This document shows, one piece after another, positions 60,461-64,000 of a DNA stretch of 64,000 nucleotides; the first letter of the stretch is position 1; each line of letters opens with the position of its first letter. Source of the stretch: Petrosia ficiformis (lineage: Eukaryota; Porifera; Demospongiae; Haplosclerida; Petrosiidae). The DNA is taken from NCBI GenBank assembly GCA_947044365.1, contig OX345636.1:17099115-17163114 (forward strand), in the 5' to 3' direction. The translations under genes and the position numbers were made by a program. The notes below the pieces were generated by a model that worked only from the letters and a program-made list of their open reading frames with translations, was not told the DNA's origin and ran no database searches.

Positions 60461-62410
60461 GTATGTCTGTGTCACTTGTGTGACTATGCATAGTTCTGGA
60501 AGTTGCGTCATTGTGTGGGGCTCAGTCAATTAATGGGCGTGGTGCGTAAAAGAATGCGCAGTCAAGCTACAGACCAGTAGGAAGAATGTAAAATTGCTTC
60601 AATTACACTAGTACTATCAGCAATGATTGATACATAGTTATCACAAAACAATTAGAGGGATATGTTTCAATATATTATATATCTGGTTTAATTTCAATAT
60701 TATTTATGATCACTATTATGAGGCCATCAGTGAGAAAGAGTGTCTATCAGTAAATCATAATAAATTTTGATCAAAGGTCTACATTTAAACACTCAATATT
60801 AGACAACTATAATTATATAAAAACACAATTACTTCAGGCATATACATAGGCGAAACAATACTTGCTCTTCAATGATAATTAGTTGGTTTCTGTCTGAACA
60901 GAGAGTATAGAGTGTATATGATGACAAATCACACCTTTCTCATAATGGTCACATATTTACAAGGGTTTCTCTGAAAGCAAGATAGCTAACACAATAAAAT
61001 ATTTTTATAAAAGAATGCTGCAACCCTAATTCTGATTCTAGCCTTCAGGCCAAAGTGTTCTTTCATAAAGAATATTTTGTAGTGTTATTATACACTGTAA
61101 GAAACCTGTGAAGGAACCTTTATGGAATTACATTATCACAAAATAGTTATAACAAGTAAAATAAGTGTGCATTAATGTTTTCAAACATGATGAGGTAGTT
61201 GATTAGTTCCAACACTGTGCTTCAAACAGAGACCTTAGATTATGCAAAGCAAAATTAATAATTTTACTTATCACTTGTCACAATTACGTATGCCATTCAT
61301 CCATACCTTCACAAGAATGTGTATTAACTAGTCTGTATCCATCATAGCAGGAGCAGTAATATCCACCATGTGTGTTATGACAGGTATGATTACAGTGATG
61401 TGTGTTATTTGAACATTCGTCGTGATCTGTAAGAATAATTATAGAATAATGCATTAGAATTAAACAAAATTCTGTATTATACTTATAAATACATGTATGA
61501 ATTTAATTAAAATTTCCCTTTCATGAAAAGCTAATTTAGTGTATAGACATAAAACAAAACAACCTATTTCACAAATAAACAAATTCAAATATTAAAAATT
61601 TAATCTTGATGTATAATAATAGTGATATGGCATGTTGTGATTATTTGGTAACAGTAATAATAAAATAAAGATGATGTAAAGTAATAAATAAAATATATCA
61701 TACTCACAATATAAGCACTTCAAATATATAATATAAAAATAATAAATAGTGATGCACTGATAAGAAGTATTACTGACATTCTGATAAACCAATAGTCTAC
61801 TTTCTGGTTTATGATTTTCTTTCAATGAAAATGAGCAATTTCCCAATGTATATATAATGAGTATCATAAAGGCAATCAATGATGCTATAATCATATTATC
61901 AGGATATTTAAATTGTTACAATATTGGTTACAAAACAACCAATACCAATACTATAAATAATGGCAGATAATGATATCATATTATTGGCATCACTAACAAA
62001 TTAACAATAGAGACTTTTGTAGTATAGCACTACTTGTGATTCTTAAATTAAATAATACTACAAACCACCCACACTGCACTACCAAAAGTGCAACAAAAGA
62101 CACATATACAATGATGTATGTACAAATTATATATTATACATTATCATTGTTGTAATTATTATGTATTATATTTATAAAGTACATCATACAGTAAAGGCAT
62201 CTGCAGTATATACAGTATAAACCACTGTTTACAAATACCATGACCAAGCAATGTAGTCCATTTCATAGTATAGAAACCTGTACTAACCTGTACATCCTCT
62301 ATGATCTTCTAGTAGTAAGTATCCCATCTGACAAGTACAGTAATATGAACCAATGGTATTATGACAATCGTGATCACACTGTCCATTTGCCAATAAACAT
62401 TCATCAATAT
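48419..62410 (-). CDS. Gene D: EGF-Sushi-Ig-GCC2 receptor with TM and tyrosine-motif tail, 5' end outside window
   Basis: Thirteen exons join into 2,257 residues plus stop with no frame break. Order: EGF 62,288; EGF 61,307; EGF 60,187; EGF 59,657; double Sushi 57,864; EGF plus 440-residue region 56,022; small exon 55,851; giant exon 51,007; GCC2 50,703; Cys-rich 50,431; stalk 50,297; TM 50,136; tail 48,419. Topology is type I: extracellular modules, one helix ([23 protein letters not shown]), basic stop-transfer, 120-residue tail with YMNN, YESL, YDVP, YMPM and NPF. These suit SH2-domain docking and endocytosis, which would make it a signalling or engulfment receptor. Function and ligand are inferred. 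The EMI start expected by analogy would lie right of the window. Confidence 0.87.
48859..50135. other. Gene D intron before tail exon
   Basis: Paralogous to the gene C intron; holds two short repeats of ACACCACAGTTTATACCTATAATACTATGATAT type (49,420-49,470 and 49,540-49,580). No further feature seen. Confidence 0.55.
50136..50196 (-). CDS. Gene D exon: first half of TM helix
   Basis: 61 nt, [20 protein letters not shown], phase 0 in and phase 1 out, same as gene C. Confidence 0.8.
50297..50355 (-). CDS. Gene D exon: stalk
   Basis: 59 nt, phase 1 in and phase 0 out: [19 protein letters not shown]. Confidence 0.72.
50431..50604 (-). CDS. Gene D exon: second GCC2-like module and Thr stalk
   Basis: 58 residues: [25 protein letters not shown], ending in a Thr-rich run, a likely O-glycosylated stalk. 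Confidence 0.78.
50703..50912 (-). CDS. Gene D exon: GCC2/GCC3 module
   Basis: 70 residues: VGCAPGYYG, then [22 protein letters not shown]. Ephrin-receptor-like Cys-rich repeat, usual near the membrane in SCUBE- and ephrin-receptor-type proteins. Confidence 0.8.
51007..54426 (-). CDS. Gene D giant exon: coiled coils, Cys-rich core, two Ig-like domains
   Basis: 3,420 nt (1,140 residues), phase 1 both sides. From N to C: about 240 residues of beta-type sequence; a coiled coil (about 53,560-53,760); a Cys-rich segment of 18 or more Cys (53,080-53,530) with CCTTEC and GECCMEYPC; a second coiled coil (52,880-53,100); a dibasic SRKRQ site (about 52,600); a helical region; Ig-like domain 1 (51,770-52,010, [17 protein letters not shown]); Ig-like domain 2 (51,480-51,760, [17 protein letters not shown]); about 150 residues of unknown type. 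I do not recognise the first 800 residues. Such a single exon amid 120-nt exons suggests a separate origin. Confidence 0.85.
54427..55850. other. Gene D intron before giant exon
   Basis: GC-richer stretch at 54,600-54,960 without recognisable coding content, then a TIR element at 55,406-55,708. Confidence 0.5.
55406..55708. mobile_element. Short TIR element
   Basis: GGGTTGGGCAATATTG at the left end is inverted at the right as AGTATCGCCCAACCC. The interior is AT-rich with no coding capacity. Confidence 0.65.
55851..55965 (-). CDS. Gene D small exon
   Basis: 115 nt, phase 0 in and phase 1 out, 38 residues beginning [11 protein letters not shown]. Restores the phase-1 series after the long exon; it likely belongs to the same fold as the end of the previous exon. 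Confidence 0.72.
56022..57448 (-). CDS. Gene D long exon 1: EGF plus unrecognised 440-residue region
   Basis: 1,427 nt, phase 1 in, phase 0 out. The first 35 residues are an EGF ([22 protein letters not shown]). The rest has no domain I recognise: Ser/Thr/Phe-rich beta-type sequence with N-glycosylation sites and scattered Cys pairs ([18 protein letters not shown]). A concanavalin/laminin-G-like fold is possible for the [12 protein letters not shown] segment near the end but is not demonstrated. Confidence 0.8.
57864..58241 (-). CDS. Gene D exon: double Sushi
   Basis: 126 residues, starts GDHC, cores [10 protein letters not shown] and [10 protein letters not shown]. Same length and phase as the gene A Sushi exons. 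Confidence 0.87.
58242..59656. other. Gene D intron
   Basis: Includes a remnant of the GATACCAATA-type MITE near 58,440-58,530 and a GTGTATGTGCGTGCATGTACATAT tandem microsatellite at 59,488-59,560. The 58,700-58,810 block parallels 38,280-38,400 and 62,160-62,280. No exon found. Confidence 0.55.
59657..59779 (-). CDS. Gene D exon: cbEGF41
   Basis: [12 protein letters not shown] start and [10 protein letters not shown] consensus; nearly the same as gene A exons 15 and 18, suggesting recent exchange between genes. Confidence 0.85.
60187..60312 (-). CDS. Gene D exon: EGF, 42 residues
   Basis: [16 protein letters not shown] start, [10 protein letters not shown] end. Confidence 0.85.
   Translation of the reverse strand: MLMNVLKVYQAVVMFVKTVLDILNALAQVVSLCHMKITRHA
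60370..60692 (+). mobile_element. Foldback MITE, copy 4
   Basis: Starts TTATGGCCTGTAGGGCCATACCTATAATTGCTTT, carries an (AT)n tract at 60,421-60,460, and ends near AATTAGAGGGATATG. The matching gene C intron (about 36,313-36,325) is uninterrupted. Borders are uncertain by about 10 bp. Confidence 0.68.
60693..61306. other. Gene D intron, paralogous to 36,325-36,940
   Basis: Shared blocks include ATGATAATTAGTTGGTTT and TTAGATTATGCAAAGCAAA. No feature beyond homology. Confidence 0.6.
61307..61426 (-). CDS. Gene D exon: cbEGF40
   Basis: 40 residues, [12 protein letters not shown] start, GGYYCSC consensus. Confidence 0.85.
61427..62287. other. Gene D intron, paralogous to 37,061-38,401
   Basis: Contains the GATACCAATA-type MITE (61,745-62,000) but lacks the foldback MITE present in gene C. 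Confidence 0.6.
62288..62410 (-). CDS. Gene D exon: EGF
   Basis: 41 residues, [12 protein letters not shown] start, GSYYCTC consensus. First visible exon; its phase-1 acceptor implies more exons to the right. Confidence 0.85.
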
Positions 62411-62732
62411 CTGGAGAGAATGTGTGTGCGTGTTTGTGTGTGTGTGTGTGTGTGGTTACATAGAAATGAAATAAAATTTTGTATAATAATTATTATATGC
62501 AGTTCACATATTCCCAAACACATACTTCACTAATGTGGTACTTTTGTTTATATTGATAGCATCAGCTTAACAGAACATTCAAAATTCCTTATTTAATTCC
62601 AGTGGTACTTAATTTTATATAATATGTAATACTAGCAAAATGCAAAGCATTGCGGGAGCGAGCTTGAGGATGTTTTAATGTGTGCCTGACCAAAAGGGAT
62701 TCAAACCAGGATCCCCATGCTCCAAACAAACA
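62411..62732. other. Gene D intron start with TG microsatellite
   Basis: (TG)n at 62,420-62,453 right behind the acceptor, as at 38,536 in gene C. Then unassigned sequence. Confidence 0.55.
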
Positions 62733-63181
62733 CACTGTAAAAATGAACTAGTTATTTTAACCCTTATTTGGTTACTGGAGTTTCAATGCTATATTGATAA
62801 TAAATATTATGCTTGTGAGGTATAAATTATTGTAATTCTCATTCAATTATCTGTGGAGAACAATGTTATTTGTTGACAAATTCCACAGCTTTGTACTTAT
62901 AATAACAAATAACAAATAAAAACATTTGTGTATATATATATCTATATAATATATATATATATATATATATAATATATATGTATATACACAAATTTTTTTT
63001 AAAATCTACTTGTTATTTATTATTAATTTTGTTATTATAAGTACAAAGTTGTTGAATTTGTCAACAAATATCTCAACAGATAATTGAATGAGAATTTATA
63101 CCTCACAAGCATACTATTTATCATGCATTGAAACTCCAGTAACCAAATAAGGGTTAAAATAACAGTTTAATTTTTACAGTG
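62733..63181. repeat. Long foldback: about 200-bp arms around an AT core
   Basis: CACTGTAAAAAT..TATTTTAACCCTTATTTGGTTACTGGAGTTTCAATGC on the left is inverted on the right (GCATTGAAACTCCAGTAACC..TTTTTACAGTG). Arms continue through ATAACAAATAACA to the (AT)n core near 62,935-62,990. A few mismatches. Confidence 0.85.
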
Positions 63182-63469
63182 CAGTGAAAAGAAAAAAAAG
63201 ATAACTAAGTGAGATTCAAACCCAATTAAGACACTTAGCTCTATACTAAAATAGTTTGTTCACTGAAATATACTCCATATTTATTAAAGTGTAGCCAACC
63301 TGACACTGTAATCTAATTGGTTTTAGCTTTACCTCAGCCCAGTTAGTTGTACTGTAGCTTAAACATAATTTACATTTACATTACATTATAATAATTAATA
63401 TATATATATATATATTATATATATATATCTTATATATATACATAAATTTTATGTATATATATGTATATA

Positions 63470-64000
63470 TGTAATATATATACCATGGCTTCGAGGGATA
63501 TATGGCGAATATAAGACCCGAGCACCGAGATATTGGCCCGAGGCGAAGCCGAGGGCCGATATCGAGGCGCGAGGGTCTTATATTCACCATATATACCGAG
63601 AAGCCATGGTACATATAATATATTCTATAGCTAACAGAAACATCAAAGAAGAACAGGACAATGGACACGAGTAACAGGCTAACACACCTTACACTTTCAG
63701 CGATATGAGGCGAATAGTTCCTGGGAGAAACGCCCATCTATTCGTTCTTTTTTTAAGAGACAAAGAGAGCTTCTTTTGTGTGTTTACTTGTCGACATAGC
63801 CTTCATTCTCTGTAGACTTTTGGTGACTAGATCGACTGCGCATGTGCATGACGTCATACCAGGGATGATATATCGCATATATCCCTGCTGTACTCGTGAA
63901 TGAACTTTGATGTGGTTGTATAACTTCCCTGCGGTTGTATAACTGCCCTGTGGTCGGGGATATATGCCATATATACGCCCCGTCGGCTCTTTGATGTTTC
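63470..64000 (-). mobile_element. Palindromic MITE-like element, second copy, cut by window end
   Basis: Inverted copy of 21,070-21,510. It has an extra GC-rich palindrome at 63,514-63,575 (ATATTGGCCCGAGGCGAAGCC / GGCCGATAT) not present in the other copy. Confidence 0.7.

Noticed and set aside
1..64000. tRNA, rRNA or other structured RNA genes
   Set aside because: None recognised by eye; a covariance-model search would be needed to be sure.

Overview
This window is eukaryotic, AT-rich, intron-rich DNA from an animal. Extracellular modules (EMI, calcium-binding EGF, Sushi/CCP, Ig-like, GCC2/GCC3 ephrin-receptor-like) are encoded by separate phase-1 exons with GT..AG borders, which is the typical metazoan exon-shuffling layout. 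The lineage mix (EMI-EGF receptors, hAT and TTAA-type elements, HIRAN fragments, microsatellite-rich introns) suggests an early-branching animal, most likely a demosponge. That is inference; no rRNA or mitochondrial marker is present.

All of the main genes lie on the minus strand and belong to one tandem family of large cell-surface proteins. Gene A (starts at 20,590, reads left, leaves the window at base 1) has a signal peptide, an EMI domain split over two exons, a MEGF/Draper-like EGF, four further EGFs (one with a Gly/Ser/Pro/Asp-rich insert), then seven copies of a cassette EGF(41 aa)-double Sushi(126 aa)-EGF(40 aa), the sixth lacking its last EGF. Gene B (28,965 to 27,830) is a duplicate of only the 5' end of such a gene: signal peptide, EMI and one EGF, followed by a decayed EGF exon. 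Gene C (42,476 to 31,687) is a paralogue lacking its EMI end; it has two frameshifted EGF exons and a large internal deletion, but keeps a transmembrane segment and a cytoplasmic tail with a three-fold 34-residue repeat. Gene D (enters from the right at 62,410, stops at 48,419) is intact through 13 exons: EGFs, double Sushi, two unusually long exons (1,427 and 3,420 nt; the second with two Ig-like domains and a Cys-rich segment between coiled coils), GCC2/GCC3 modules, a transmembrane helix and a tail with tyrosine motifs.

Read together, the paralogues imply a full-length receptor of the form signal peptide-EMI-EGF/Sushi array-(Ig)-GCC2-TM-phosphotyrosine tail. The N-terminus resembles the CED-1/Draper/MEGF10 engulfment receptors, and the tail carries YxxM, YMNN, YESL, YDVP and NPF motifs. 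No single gene in the window shows both ends intact, so this is a composite.

Between and inside the genes lie mobile elements: a decayed 3.1-kb gene-like element (21.9-25.0 kb) with four frame breaks, a deleted hAT element with 8-bp target duplication (26.2-26.9 kb), a TTAA-flanked TIR element (33.8-34.4 kb), a small LTR-retrotransposon remnant (41.2-42.3 kb), a four-copy foldback MITE family, a perfect 138-bp inverted repeat (15.1-15.4 kb), a 450-bp foldback (62.7-63.2 kb), and many (AT)n tracts. Several insertions have an empty site in a paralogous intron in this same window, which orders them after the gene duplications.
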